Shown in pieces: positions 1 through 9,385 of a stretch of 64,000 nucleotides of DNA; the stretch's first letter is position 1, and the number at the start of each line of letters is the position of its first letter. Location of the stretch: NCBI GenBank assembly GCA_017437125.1, contig JAFSBV010000019.1:1-64000 (forward strand). Direction: 5' to 3'. The notes beneath the pieces are model-generated. The model was not told where the DNA came from. It worked only from the letters and a program-made list of their open reading frames with translations, and did no database searches. The DNA comes from Bacteroidales bacterium. Its GTDB lineage: Bacteria; Bacteroidota; Bacteroidia; Bacteroidales; UBA932. The position numbers and the translations under genes were made by a program.

Positions 1-35
1 CGATCCTGGCTTTCGAATTTTACTTCTCTAATCAT
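1..35 (-). CDS. Start of a gene cut by the window edge, possibly a GGGtGRT-family protein
   Basis: Only the first 11 complete codons are visible (MIREVKFESQD). The ATG is at 33-35 and is preceded by a strong purine-rich ribosome binding site, GGAGGA on the minus strand, at 42-47. It lies 15 bases downstream of the IscU-like gene on the same strand, so the two are very likely co-transcribed. GGGtGRT-family proteins commonly follow this type of scaffold gene and often carry an FES-x-x-R sequence near the N-terminus, which fits the visible FESQDR. That assignment is an inference from position and six residues only. Confidence 0.4.
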   Translation of the reverse strand, partial: MIREVKFESQD

Positions 36-50
36 AGTCTTTCCTCCTTA

Positions 51-752
51 TTATTCGTGACGTGGGTCAATGTATTTAACTGCACCGGCCTCCTCAGAGA
101 AACGGCCATATGTTCCTGTTACCTGCTTGAGAGCCTCGTTAGCGTCAACGCCCTTCTTGATGAGGTCCATGAAGCGTCCGAGGTGTACGAACTGGTAGCC
201 GCAGATCTCGTCGTTCTTGTCGAGTGCGAGAGTCTTGATGTAACCCTCTGCCATCTCGAGGTAACGAGGACCCTTTGCGAGTGTACCGTAAAGTGTACCG
301 ACCTGTGAACGGAGTCCCTTTCCGAGGTCCTCAAGACCTGCACCGATCATAAGACCACCCTCAGAGAAAGCTGACTGAGTACGTCCGTAAACGATCTGGA
401 GGAAGAGTTCGCGCATAGCTGTGTTGATTGCGTCGCAAACGAGGTCAGTGTTGAGAGCCTCGAGGAGAGTCTTGCCAGGGAGAATCTCAGAAGCCATAGC
501 AGCTGAGTGAGTCATACCTGAACATCCGATAGTCTCAACGAGAGCCTCCTGGATGATACCTTCCTTGACATTGAGGGTAAGCTTGCAAGCACCCTGCTGA
601 GGTGCGCACCAGCCGATACCGTGTGTAAGGCCTGAAATATCAGTAATCTGCTTTGATTTTACCCACTTTCCTTCTTCAGGAATTGGAGCCGGACCGTGGT
701 TAGGGCCCTTCTTTACGCAGCACATCTGCTGCACTTCGTGTGAATAAACCAT
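51..752 (-). CDS. IscU/NifU-like iron-sulfur cluster scaffold homologue
   Basis: A 233-residue cytoplasmic protein without signal peptide. The central part resembles the IscU/NifU N-terminal scaffold fold: a Cys in GCSGMTHSAAMASEI (C77) followed by LPGKTLLEAL matches the IscU pattern of a Cys, then a helix, then a GK-T-EA stretch. Other cysteines are C11, C12, C49, C56 and C106. It is longer than IscU (about 130 residues), with an extra N-terminal segment and a C-terminal extension after residue 125. This long form occurs in anaerobes, usually next to a GGGtGRT gene, and its exact substrate is not established. A TATATTTG promoter element lies at 889-896, so the leader would be about 130 bases and would contain the dispersed repeat at 790-870. 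Confidence 0.75.
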   Translation of the reverse strand: MVYSHEVQQMCCVKKGPNHGPAPIPEEGKWVKSKQITDISGLTHGIGWCAPQQGACKLTLNVKEGIIQEALVETIGCSGMTHSAAMASEILPGKTLLEALNTDLVCDAINTAMRELFLQIVYGRTQSAFSEGGLMIGAGLEDLGKGLRSQVGTLYGTLAKGPRYLEMAEGYIKTLALDKNDEICGYQFVHLGRFMDLIKKGVDANEALKQVTGTYGRFSEEAGAVKYIDPRHE

Positions 753-789
753 AATAGTGTCTATAAATTAGTTTTAAAACGTAACTTTC

Positions 790-870
790 GTTCAGATCCC
801 TCGACAGGCTCGGGATGACAGTTGCATTACCTAGGCAAGCTCGGGATGACAAAACAACCGACAACTCGGG
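790..870. repeat. REP-like dispersed repeat fragments
   Basis: A 31-base unit at 790-820 contains CCCTCGACAGGCTCGGGATG. A second, shorter copy of its right half (AGCTCGGGATGACA) follows at 838-851, and a degenerate CAACTCGGG at 862-870. Read on the minus strand the first unit translates as VIPSLSRDL, the well-known spurious peptide of short dispersed repeats scattered through many Bacteroidota and other genomes. The repeats lie between the predicted promoter and the start codon of the 51-752 gene, so they would be part of its leader RNA. No transposase is nearby. Confidence 0.6.
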
Positions 871-888
871 CTGTTCATTGCAATCGTG

Positions 889-896
889 CAAATATA
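889..896 (-). promoter_or_regulatory. Bacteroidota -7 promoter element for the IscU-like gene
   Basis: The minus strand reads TATATTTG, an exact match to TAnnTTTG. It lies between the end of the GH2 gene and the IscU-like gene and points at the latter. I see no clear -33 TTTG at the usual distance. Confidence 0.5.
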
Positions 897-926
897 AGAA
901 TTTTTCCGATACATAGTATCGAAGTG

Positions 927-2744
927 CTACATGCTTTCTATAACTTTAGTGTTGATATCCCTGAGACGGTCCATATCAAGCTTGATGACTTTTCTGTCAT
1001 ATGTCATCAGTCCGTTCACCTCGATCTCAACATCCGTAGTCTGGGTATAAATTGCACCGGCGAAGCCATAGTCAACAAGCTCAATGAGTTGCATCGCATA
1101 CTTCTCATATGTGTCCAGAACCTCATCGGCACTCTTGAACTGGACATATCCCCAGTTCCTGTCAGGCTGCCACAGATGACCCTCCACAGGCCAGCCGATA
1201 CCTCCATACTCTCCAAGGACATTGACATAATCCTTGTCATAGAGATACATCTGAGGATCGGGATAGTTATGAAGGTCAAGGATATCACCGGAACACTTCA
1301 CGAAGTTTCCACCTGAAGCATAATTGATCAGACGTGTCGGATCCTGAGCGCGTGTGAATTTCACAACCTCTTCCGTATCGAACTGTCCCCATGCCTCATT
1401 GAAAGGAACCCATGTGACGATGCATGGAAATACCTTGAAGGCATCGATGATCTCAGACCATTCCTTGTAATAATTCTGCTTGCCTTCATCAGTCACAGGA
1501 GTATCAGTACCTCCCTCGTATGTCTTGTTCGCCCATATGTTCGTGCTGTTGTCGGCAATGCTTGGCATATCCTGCCATACCAGCATTCCGAGACGGTCAC
1601 AATGCCAGTACCAGCGAGCCGGCTCTACCTTGACATGCTTCCTTATCATATTGAATCCCATCTCCTTGGTCTTCTCGATATCGAAGGCGAGAGCCTCATC
1701 GGAAGGAGCTGTATAAAGACCGTCAGGCCACCATCCCTGATCAAGCGGGCCATACTGGAACAACGGTTCATTGTTCAGATACATGCGGTTATGTCCGTCC
1801 TCTCCCCTCTTGTATGATATCTTCCTCATCGCAGCATATCCATCAATCGAATCGATGACCTCTCCGTCACGGATGATCCTTATCTGCAGGCCGTAAAGGA
1901 ACGGATCGGAAGGTGACCAGAGCTTCATTTCCGGCACAGCAAGTGCCACCTCACGGCCTTCCGCCTTGGCTACAGGAGTCTCACCGTCAAGAAGCACGAC
2001 TTCGCAAATGTCGCCATTGGACATATCCGCATCGACCGCAACATTCATAACTCCTGTATCTATATCAGCCACAGCAAGATACGAATCCACATGCGCCTCT
2101 GCGACAGGCTCCATCCACACGGTCTGCCATATTCCCGTAACAGCGGTGTACCATATTCCTCCCGGCTCTGAAACCTGCTTTCCGCGAGGCTGGAACCATT
2201 TGTCCGTACGGTCTGTGACCTTTACCTTCAGTTCGTGACGTCTGGCCTTTCCAAGCAGATCCGTCACATCAAATGAGAATGGAGCATATCCGCCGGTATG
2301 TTCACCAGCAGGCTGACCGTCAACATATACCTCCGCCTTCCAGTCAACGGCTCCGAAATTGAGGATCACCCTCTTTCCGGCCCATGATTCAGGAATCACG
2401 AACTCACGCTCGTACCAGAGGGCGTCATTTTCCGTCACTGTCCTTCCGACACCCGATAATGCAGACTCTACCGCAAAAGGCACGAGAATGTTTCCGTCCA
2501 TCTTTTCAGGAACCGCATCCGCAGCAGTGATTGCATAGTCCCAGAGGCCGTTGAGATTCATCCATTCCGCTCTGACCATCTGAGGACGAGGATATTCCTG
2601 AAGTACATTACGAGGGTCGATGTTTTCGCCCCATTCCGTCATGATACGGTCTCCGGCAGGAGCCCATGTAGCCTTATCGTCTGTATTGCAGGAGATTAGA
2701 GAAAATGCTGCGACTGCAGCTGCAAGAAAAGGTTTAAGTTTCAT
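927..2744 (-). CDS. Secreted glycoside hydrolase family 2 lipoprotein
   Basis: A 605-residue GH2-type exo-glycosidase. The N-terminus is a lipoprotein signal ending SLISC (Cys19), so the enzyme is probably anchored to a membrane. Order of parts: jelly-roll sugar-binding domain (about 45-215), immunoglobulin-like domain (215-310), TIM barrel (310-600). The acid/base is probably E450 in PFNEAWG and the nucleophile E512 in VLGEYGG. Length and lack of a C-terminal LacZ small-chain domain set it apart from classical beta-galactosidase. The substrate (beta-galactoside, beta-glucuronide or other) cannot be read from sequence. It is transcribed divergently from uvrB, with its own -7 element at 2769-2776, and is not in a SusC/D locus. 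A GH51 arabinofuranosidase lies 4.6 kb away. Confidence 0.85.
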   Translation of the reverse strand: MKLKPFLAAAVAAFSLISCNTDDKATWAPAGDRIMTEWGENIDPRNVLQEYPRPQMVRAEWMNLNGLWDYAITAADAVPEKMDGNILVPFAVESALSGVGRTVTENDALWYEREFVIPESWAGKRVILNFGAVDWKAEVYVDGQPAGEHTGGYAPFSFDVTDLLGKARRHELKVKVTDRTDKWFQPRGKQVSEPGGIWYTAVTGIWQTVWMEPVAEAHVDSYLAVADIDTGVMNVAVDADMSNGDICEVVLLDGETPVAKAEGREVALAVPEMKLWSPSDPFLYGLQIRIIRDGEVIDSIDGYAAMRKISYKRGEDGHNRMYLNNEPLFQYGPLDQGWWPDGLYTAPSDEALAFDIEKTKEMGFNMIRKHVKVEPARWYWHCDRLGMLVWQDMPSIADNSTNIWANKTYEGGTDTPVTDEGKQNYYKEWSEIIDAFKVFPCIVTWVPFNEAWGQFDTEEVVKFTRAQDPTRLINYASGGNFVKCSGDILDLHNYPDPQMYLYDKDYVNVLGEYGGIGWPVEGHLWQPDRNWGYVQFKSADEVLDTYEKYAMQLIELVDYGFAGAIYTQTTDVEIEVNGLMTYDRKVIKLDMDRLRDINTKVIESM

Positions 2745-2768
2745 CTTGAATGCAATTGGTTATCGTCG

Positions 2769-2776
2769 TAAAGATA
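2769..2776 (-). promoter_or_regulatory. Probable -7 promoter element for the GH2 gene
   Basis: The minus strand reads TATCTTTA, one mismatch from TAnnTTTG, 24 bases before the GH2 start codon. It lies 34 bases from the divergent uvrB element, so the two promoters share the short intergenic region. Confidence 0.4.
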
Positions 2777-2810
2777 GCAATTTTGTCGGGGAAATCTGCA
2801 TAATAATGGC

Positions 2811-2818
2811 TATCTTTG
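2811..2818 (+). promoter_or_regulatory. -7 promoter element for uvrB
   Basis: TATCTTTG, an exact TAnnTTTG match, 33 bases before the uvrB ATG. A TTTTG at 2781-2785 could serve as the -33 element, although the 25-base spacing is longer than typical. The element overlaps the alternative TTG codon at 2816, which argues against that codon as the start of translation. Confidence 0.6.
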
Positions 2819-2851
2819 CAAAGATTCCCATATATATGGGAAAAAGGAAAC

Positions 2852-5041
2852 ATGAAATTCAAGATAGATTCGGAATACAGACCGTCCGGCGACCAGCCGG
2901 CAGCGATCAAAGGCATATGCGACGCGTTGAACGACGGCGTCGATGCCGTCACATTGCTTGGCGTGACGGGGTCGGGAAAGACCTTCACCATGGCGAATGT
3001 AATCGAGAAGTTGCAGCGTCCTGCCCTGATCCTCAGTCACAACAAGACGCTTGCGGCACAGCTTTACGGTGAATTCAAGTCGTTCTTCCCAAATAATGCC
3101 GTCGAGTATTTCGTTTCATATTACGACTATTATCAGCCTGAGGCATATCTTCCAGTCACTGACACATACATCGAAAAGGATCTCAGCATCAACGACGAGA
3201 TAGAGAAGCTCCGCCTCAGCGCGGCATCGTCGCTGCTTTCAGGCAGACGCGACGTAATAGTGATCTCAAGCGTATCCTGCCTTTACGGTATCGGAAACCC
3301 TGCCGACTTCCATGCGCAGACGGTTACTGTGAAGCGCGGCGAACAGAGAAGCATGACAAGACTTCTCTACCAGCTCGTTGACGCCCTGTATTCACGTACC
3401 GAAACGGAGTTCAAGCGAGGAACATTCAGAGTGCGCGGAGATACTGTTGACATATGCATAGGATATGGAGAGAATGCCGTGAGGATAGAGTTCTTCGGCG
3501 ACGAAGTGGATCAGATTTCAATCATTGATCCGCTTACGGGAGCATTCATCGACGAGCTGGATCAGATATCCATATATCCGGCCGGCAATTTCGTGACCAC
3601 CAAGGAAAGGAGCATCAAGGCCATCAGCCAGATCCAGGACGACATGATGGCACAATGCGAATATTTCAACGAGATCGGCAAGCATCTCGAGGCAAAGAGA
3701 CTGAAGCAGAGGGTGGAATATGACCTCGAATTCATAAAGGAAATGGGATATTGCCCCGGTATCGAGAACTATTCAAGATATTTCGACGGCAGAAGCGAAG
3801 GCATGAGGCCTTTCTGCCTTATCGACTATTTCCCGAAGGATTTCATCACATTCATCGATGAGAGCCATGTGACCCTGCCGCAGATCAGGGCCATGTACGG
3901 AGGAGACCACTCACGAAAGTCCGTTCTTGTGGAATATGGATTCAGACTTCCGGCTGCAGCCGACAACAGGCCCCTGAAGTTTGACGAATTCGAAGCTATC
4001 ACAGGGCAGAAGGTATTCGTAAGCGCGACTCCAGCAGATTATGAACTGGAGAAATCGGAAGGACTCGTCGTCGAGCAGGTCGTACGCCCTACCGGTCTTC
4101 TTGATCCTCCTATCCAGGTACGTCCTGTGAAGAATCAGGTTGACGACCTCCTTGAGGAGATACGTGTTCGTGCAGAACTGGACGAGAGGGTTCTCGTCAC
4201 CACGCTTACAAAAAGAATGGCTGAAGAGTTGGAGAAGTATTTCACGAAGATGGGAGTCCGCTGCCGGTATATCCATTCGGATGTCGATACGATGGAGCGC
4301 GTGGAGATCATCGAGGACTTCAAGAACGGTCTCTTCGATGTACTGGTCGGCGTAAACCTCCTTCGTGAAGGTCTGGACATACCTACAGTATCTCTCGTGG
4401 CCATTCTTGATGCCGACAAGGAAGGCTTCCTGAGAAGCGGAAGGGCCTTGACCCAGACTGCAGGACGAGCAGCCAGAAACGTCAACGGACTGGTGATCAT
4501 GTATGCCGACACCATCACGGATTCGATGCAGCAGACCATCTATGAGACTGACAGAAGACGCAGCAAGCAGATGGAATACAACAAGCTTCATGGAATCACT
4601 CCTACACAGGTTGCCGTAAAGAAGAACATCCTCCTTGAAGAGGCCGGAACTGCTGAAGGAAGCACATACGGCAGGAAGGCATGGGCAGACGTTCAGAAGA
4701 CCCTCGGTGGAAAGGTCAGCGCAGCCAACTCATATGACGACCCTACGTTCATTCCGGATCCTTCAGACCTCGGCAAAGGCAAAGTCAGCGTGGGACTCGG
4801 GCATGACTCAAAGCGAGAGACCAATTCGGCATATGTTGACGGCTACCTTCAGGCAGATCTTGCGGCTGTACTTCAGGATCCGGTCATCCGTTCGATGAGC
4901 CGCCCTCAGGTCGAGAAGGCAGTCGAACAGGCGAAACGCAATATGCAGAAGGCCGCTGCAGACCTTGATTTCATGGCTGCCGCAAAATACCGCGACGAGA
5001 TGTGGGCACTGCAGCAATACCTCAAGGTATGGAAAGGATAA
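2852..5041 (+). CDS. uvrB: Excinuclease ABC subunit B (UvrB)
   Basis: UvrB is the damage-verifying helicase-like subunit of nucleotide excision repair; it receives damaged DNA from UvrA and recruits UvrC. The protein has 729 residues, within the family range with a slightly long tail. Visible parts: Walker A GVTGSGKT (37-44), the damage-probing beta-hairpin YDYYQPEAY (91-99), the DEAD-type DESHVTLPQ motif, helicase motif [11 protein letters not shown], and a C-terminal UVR domain (last 40 residues) for UvrC contact. I chose the ATG at 2852 because the longer frame opens with a TTG inside the promoter element, and because [16 protein letters not shown] is the normal UvrB N-terminus. It is the first gene of a plus-strand run reaching to 12724. 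Confidence 0.97.
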   Translation: MKFKIDSEYRPSGDQPAAIKGICDALNDGVDAVTLLGVTGSGKTFTMANVIEKLQRPALILSHNKTLAAQLYGEFKSFFPNNAVEYFVSYYDYYQPEAYLPVTDTYIEKDLSINDEIEKLRLSAASSLLSGRRDVIVISSVSCLYGIGNPADFHAQTVTVKRGEQRSMTRLLYQLVDALYSRTETEFKRGTFRVRGDTVDICIGYGENAVRIEFFGDEVDQISIIDPLTGAFIDELDQISIYPAGNFVTTKERSIKAISQIQDDMMAQCEYFNEIGKHLEAKRLKQRVEYDLEFIKEMGYCPGIENYSRYFDGRSEGMRPFCLIDYFPKDFITFIDESHVTLPQIRAMYGGDHSRKSVLVEYGFRLPAAADNRPLKFDEFEAITGQKVFVSATPADYELEKSEGLVVEQVVRPTGLLDPPIQVRPVKNQVDDLLEEIRVRAELDERVLVTTLTKRMAEELEKYFTKMGVRCRYIHSDVDTMERVEIIEDFKNGLFDVLVGVNLLREGLDIPTVSLVAILDADKEGFLRSGRALTQTAGRAARNVNGLVIMYADTITDSMQQTIYETDRRRSKQMEYNKLHGITPTQVAVKKNILLEEAGTAEGSTYGRKAWADVQKTLGGKVSAANSYDDPTFIPDPSDLGKGKVSVGLGHDSKRETNSAYVDGYLQADLAAVLQDPVIRSMSRPQVEKAVEQAKRNMQKAAADLDFMAAAKYRDEMWALQQYLKVWKG

Positions 5042-5069
5042 AATTACTAACCATTATAAATAACATTTT

Positions 5070-7307
5070 ATGAAGAGATTTCTGATTATTGCAGCACTTA
5101 TGGCTGCGGCGATCCAGTTGTCCGCCCAAGGTACTGTAGAAGACTACAAGAGGGCTTTCTCGCTCGGAGAAAAGTTCTCGTCCGACAAGGTCTATTACTC
5201 GAACGTACGTCCGTCATGGATAGAAGAGACTCACAATTTCTGGTACGTACGTCACACTCCTGAAGGAGACGAGTATGTTCTTGTCAATGCCGACAAAAAG
5301 ACAAGAAAACCCCTTTTCGACCAGAAGAAGTTTGCCGAGACAGTAAAGGAAGTCACCGGCAAGGAATTGAATCCTACAAAACTGAATCTCGGATACCTCA
5401 GAGTATCTCCGGATCTGTCAGCCATCACATTCATCATGGACAACCACACCTGGGAATATGGAATAAGGAAATCCGTACTCAAGGATCTCGGAGAGCTTCC
5501 TGAGCGAGAGCCGCAGCCTCATTGGATGGTGGTGAGCGACGAGAAGGACTTCCCTCCTGTAACTTCTCCTGACGGAAAGTATGTCGCATTCATCCGCAAC
5601 CATAATGTTGCCGTGCGCGAGATCGCTACAGGTGAAGTACGTGAACTCAGTCTTGACGGAGCACTCGGAAACTATTATTCATCATACATCCAGTGGTCTC
5701 CGGACTCGAAGTATGTCATGACGAACAAGCTCCGCCCTGCCGAGAAGCACTATGTATATTATGTGGAATCATCTCCTAAGGACCAGCTTCAGCCGAAGCT
5801 CCACAAGCAGGAGTATGCAAAACCAGGTGAAGAGCTCAATTTCCATCTTCCATGCATTTTCAATGTAGAGACAGGAGCTGCCGTAGCCGCACCGGAAGAC
5901 CAGCTGAAGCCTCAGTATGAGCTTCACAGCCTCCGTTGGAACAAGGACAGCAAGGCTGCCACATTCGAGTTCAATGAGCGCGGACACCAGCATTACCGCG
6001 TACTCGAGCTCAACGCAGAGACAGGAGAAATGCGTACAGTCATCGAAGAATCAAGCAACACATTCGTGAATTACTCACGTCAGTTCCGCCATCATACAGA
6101 GGATGACAGCGAAATCATCTGGATGAGCGAGCGTGACAATTACAACCACCTCTATCTTTACGACAAGGCTTCAGGAAAGGTGAAGAACCAGATCACAAAG
6201 GGTGAATGGTATGTACGAAGCGTATTGAAGGTTGACGAGGCAAACCGCAGGATATATTTCCAGGCAAGCGGTGTGAACAAGGATGAAGACCCTTATTTCA
6301 TCAGATATTACAGCATCGGATTCGACGGAAGCGACATGAGGGACATGACCCCTTCAAAGGGAATGCACAGCGCATGGCTTTCTGCTGACAACAAATATAT
6401 CGTCGATGTGACATCCACTGTTGCAGACGCTCCTGTTGCAGTCCTCAGAAACGCCGAGACAGGAGAGCTCGTGATGGATCTTGAGACTGCGGATATTTCG
6501 GAAATCGTTGCAAACGGATGGAAAGCTCCGGAGGTATTCGTGGCAAAGGGACGCGACGGAAAAACCGACATGTGGGGTATCATCATCCGTCCGACAAACT
6601 TCGACCCATCGAAGAAATACCCTATCCTCGAGTACATCTACTCAGGCCCTGGCGACCATTATGTTCCTAAGAACTTCTTCTCATTCAACAGATATATGTC
6701 CGCTATCGCTGAACTCGGCTTCATCGTGGTACAGGTTGACTGCATGGGAACATCTTACCGTTCGAAGGAATTCGAGGAAGTATGCTACAAGAACCTCAAG
6801 GACGCAGGAATTCCTGACAGAAAGCTCTGGATCAAGGCTGCTGCCGAGAAATATCCATATATGGACATTGACAGGGTCGGCATCTTCGGATGCTCTGCAG
6901 GAGGTCAGGAGTCAACAACAGCCGTTCTCTTCCATCCGGAATTCTACAAGTGCGCTTATTCAGCATGTGGCTGCCACGACAACCGCATGGACAAGATCTG
7001 GTGGAACGAGCAGTGGCTCGGCTACCCTATCGGCGACCAGTACAAGGAAGGATCGAATGTTGAGAATGCACATCTGCTCACACGTCCTCTCATGCTTATG
7101 GTCGGCGAACTTGACGACAACGTTGATCCTGCATCGACAATGCAGGTCGTTGACGCACTCATCAAGGCAAACAAGGACTTCGAACTTGTGGTTATGCCGG
7201 GAGTCGCCCATTCGATGGGAGAAGCTTACGGAGAACATAAGAGATACGACTTCTTCGTACGCAATCTTATAGGTGTCAATCCTCCAGCATGGAGCTCATT
7301 CGAATAA
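5070..7307 (+). CDS. Secreted S9 family (dipeptidyl peptidase IV-like) serine peptidase
   Basis: A 745-residue exported peptidase. A signal peptide (about 1-20, ending LSAQ) is followed by a beta-propeller typical of DPP IV-type enzymes (about 40-490) and an alpha/beta-hydrolase domain (500-740). The catalytic triad is visible: S609 in GCSAGG, an Asp at 682/683 in GELDDNVDP, and H714 in GVAHSMG. The family removes dipeptides, often X-Pro, from peptides in the periplasm or at the cell surface, feeding amino acid fermentation. The gene starts 28 bases after uvrB with no clear promoter between, and GH51 follows at 23 bases. The nucleophile context GCSAGG differs from the GWSYGG of classical DPP IV, so specificity may differ. 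Confidence 0.9.
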   Translation: MKRFLIIAALMAAAIQLSAQGTVEDYKRAFSLGEKFSSDKVYYSNVRPSWIEETHNFWYVRHTPEGDEYVLVNADKKTRKPLFDQKKFAETVKEVTGKELNPTKLNLGYLRVSPDLSAITFIMDNHTWEYGIRKSVLKDLGELPEREPQPHWMVVSDEKDFPPVTSPDGKYVAFIRNHNVAVREIATGEVRELSLDGALGNYYSSYIQWSPDSKYVMTNKLRPAEKHYVYYVESSPKDQLQPKLHKQEYAKPGEELNFHLPCIFNVETGAAVAAPEDQLKPQYELHSLRWNKDSKAATFEFNERGHQHYRVLELNAETGEMRTVIEESSNTFVNYSRQFRHHTEDDSEIIWMSERDNYNHLYLYDKASGKVKNQITKGEWYVRSVLKVDEANRRIYFQASGVNKDEDPYFIRYYSIGFDGSDMRDMTPSKGMHSAWLSADNKYIVDVTSTVADAPVAVLRNAETGELVMDLETADISEIVANGWKAPEVFVAKGRDGKTDMWGIIIRPTNFDPSKKYPILEYIYSGPGDHYVPKNFFSFNRYMSAIAELGFIVVQVDCMGTSYRSKEFEEVCYKNLKDAGIPDRKLWIKAAAEKYPYMDIDRVGIFGCSAGGQESTTAVLFHPEFYKCAYSACGCHDNRMDKIWWNEQWLGYPIGDQYKEGSNVENAHLLTRPLMLMVGELDDNVDPASTMQVVDALIKANKDFELVVMPGVAHSMGEAYGEHKRYDFFVRNLIGVNPPAWSSFE

Positions 7308-7330
7308 TTTCCACATCATAGCAGAATAAC

Positions 7331-9364
7331 ATGAAAACTTTGAAATATATCATAGCTTCAGTCGCAGCTTTCATCGCACTGACGGCAGCGGCACAGCCAA
7401 GACCGCAGAACGTGATGACGGTCAATGCCGGAGAGAAAGGAATTCCTGTTCAGGAAACCATGTACGGCCTTTTCTTCGAGGACATCAATTTCGCTGCAGA
7501 CGGAGGTCTGTATGCTGAGAAGATAAAGAACCGTTCTTTCGAATTCGACGATCCTTTCATGGGATGGGAGCTCTTCGGTAACGTCAAGCTGATGGACGAT
7601 GGTCCGTTCGAAAGAAACCCTCATTATGTACGCCTTGGCTATCCAGGCCATCCTGTACGTTTTACAGGAATCGAGAACGAAGGTTTCTTCGGAATCGGAG
7701 TGGAGGAAGGAAAGGAATACCGCTTTACCGTATGGGCACGTACAGCAGGTACAAAGGAGAAGGAATATATCAGCTTCCACCTTTGCCAAAATGCCACAAT
7801 GGGAGAAGACCAGATGTTCAGCCACGGAACTATCGAAGTTGATTCAAAGGAGTGGAAGAAATATGAGGCTGTATTCACATCTCCAGTTACGGAGCCTAAG
7901 GCAGCATTCCGTATTTTCCTTGAATGGAACGGAGAGGAACCTGATGTAACTCAAGCAGTTGACCTCGAGCATATATCTCTCTTCCCTGTAGAGACATTCA
8001 ACGGCCACGAGAACGGCCTCCGCAAGGATATCGCCGAGACTCTCAAGGCTCTTGATCCTGGCGTGTTCCGTTTCCCTGGAGGATGTATCGTTGAAGGTAC
8101 CACCCTTGACAACCGCTACCAGTGGAAGAACTCTGTAGGCCCGGTAGAGAACCGTCCTATAAACGTGAACAGATGGAACTATTCGTTCGCACACAGGCTC
8201 TTCCCTGATTATTTCCAGTCATACGGACTCGGTTTCTATGAATATTTCCTCTTTGCAGAAGAGATCGGTGCAGAGCCGCTTCCTGTGATCAGCTGCGGAA
8301 TGGCATGTCAGTTCCAGAATGATCCTGCATGGCATCCTCATGCAGAGATGGATGAACTCGAATGTTTCGTTCAGGATGCAGTCGATCTCATCGAATTCGC
8401 CAACGGAAGCATTGACTCGAAGTGGGGCAAGGTGCGCGCTGAGATGGGACATCCGGAGCCGTTCAACCTCAAGTACATCGGTGTCGGCAACGAACAGTGG
8501 GGCAAGGAATATCCTGAGCGTCTCGAAGTGTTCATCAAGGCAATCAGAGAGAAATATCCTGACATCAACATAATCGGTTCGTCAGGCCCGTACAGAGGCG
8601 GAGAATGGTTCGACGATCTCTGGGCTGCGATGCGTACCATGGATGTCCAGCTTGTTGACGAGCACTATTATGCCGGTGAGAGCTTCTTCGAAAACAATGC
8701 AGACCGCTACGACAGCTATCCTCGCACAGGCCCGAAGGTATTTGCCGGAGAGTATGCATGTCATGGCAGTGACAACAAGAAATGGAACCACTTCAATGCA
8801 GCCCTTGTTGAAGCTGCATTCATGACCGGTATCGAGCGTAATGCCGATGTCGTATATATGGCTACATATGCTCCTCTTCTCGCTCACGTGGAAGGATGGC
8901 AGTGGAGACCGGATCTCGTATGGTTCGACAACCTCAACGTAATGCGATCATGCAGCTATTATGTTCAGCAGCTCTATGCTACAAACAAGGGAACCCATGT
9001 TCTTCCTATAACCATGGATGGCAAGGCTGTTGCAGGAAAGGAAGGCCAGAGACAGCTCTATGCTTCTGTTGTAAAGGACGTGGAGAAGAAGCAGTACATT
9101 GTAAAGGTTGCAAACCTTTCATATTATTCACAGGAAATCAACATCGCTTTCGACAAGCTCCCACGCAAGCAGAAGCTGGGTGCGGACATCACTTGCACAA
9201 GCCTGCATTCTGACAGTAACATTGCCGAAAACACCATCGATAACCCGGATCAGATAGTGCCGGTAACGGTTTCTGTGAATCCAGACGAATGGAAGGACAA
9301 CAATCTCAGGACCCGCATAGGCCCTAAGACATTCGCTGTCTATACATTCCCTTACAACGAATAA
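7331..9364 (+). CDS. Exported GH51 alpha-L-arabinofuranosidase
   Basis: This enzyme would remove terminal L-arabinofuranose from arabinan, arabinoxylan or pectin side chains. It has 677 residues: a signal peptide (1-21, ending AAAQ), an N-terminal strand region, an inserted carbohydrate-binding-like beta-domain (about 75-220), the TIM barrel, and the C-terminal beta-domain typical of GH51 (about 540-677). The acid/base is E388 in GVGNEQW and the nucleophile E474 in FAGEYACH; VDEHYY of the barrel is also present. The gene is 23 bases after the S9 peptidase and 21 before the RelA/SpoT gene, so it appears to sit in a run of housekeeping genes. It could supply arabinose released from the same plant material that the pectin locus attacks. 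Confidence 0.92.
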   Translation: MKTLKYIIASVAAFIALTAAAQPRPQNVMTVNAGEKGIPVQETMYGLFFEDINFAADGGLYAEKIKNRSFEFDDPFMGWELFGNVKLMDDGPFERNPHYVRLGYPGHPVRFTGIENEGFFGIGVEEGKEYRFTVWARTAGTKEKEYISFHLCQNATMGEDQMFSHGTIEVDSKEWKKYEAVFTSPVTEPKAAFRIFLEWNGEEPDVTQAVDLEHISLFPVETFNGHENGLRKDIAETLKALDPGVFRFPGGCIVEGTTLDNRYQWKNSVGPVENRPINVNRWNYSFAHRLFPDYFQSYGLGFYEYFLFAEEIGAEPLPVISCGMACQFQNDPAWHPHAEMDELECFVQDAVDLIEFANGSIDSKWGKVRAEMGHPEPFNLKYIGVGNEQWGKEYPERLEVFIKAIREKYPDINIIGSSGPYRGGEWFDDLWAAMRTMDVQLVDEHYYAGESFFENNADRYDSYPRTGPKVFAGEYACHGSDNKKWNHFNAALVEAAFMTGIERNADVVYMATYAPLLAHVEGWQWRPDLVWFDNLNVMRSCSYYVQQLYATNKGTHVLPITMDGKAVAGKEGQRQLYASVVKDVEKKQYIVKVANLSYYSQEINIAFDKLPRKQKLGADITCTSLHSDSNIAENTIDNPDQIVPVTVSVNPDEWKDNNLRTRIGPKTFAVYTFPYNE

Positions 9365-9385
9365 CATTTTTTTGAACGAACGCTT

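Noticed and set aside
700-891. A 63-codon minus-strand frame containing VIPSLSRDL
   Set aside because: This is the usual spurious translation of a dispersed repeat, not a gene.
907-921. Perfect small hairpin CGATAC-ATA-GTATCG after the GH2 gene
   Set aside because: The stem has only 6 pairs and no T-run follows it on the minus strand, so it does not qualify as an intrinsic terminator.
2816-2851. TTG-initiated extension of uvrB
   Set aside because: The codon lies inside the TAnnTTTG promoter element, and UvrB proteins begin at the [16 protein letters not shown] equivalent.
6481-7272. A 263-codon frame within the S9 peptidase gene
   Set aside because: It lies wholly inside the catalytic domain in another frame, is rich in Ser, Arg and Thr, and has no recognisable feature.
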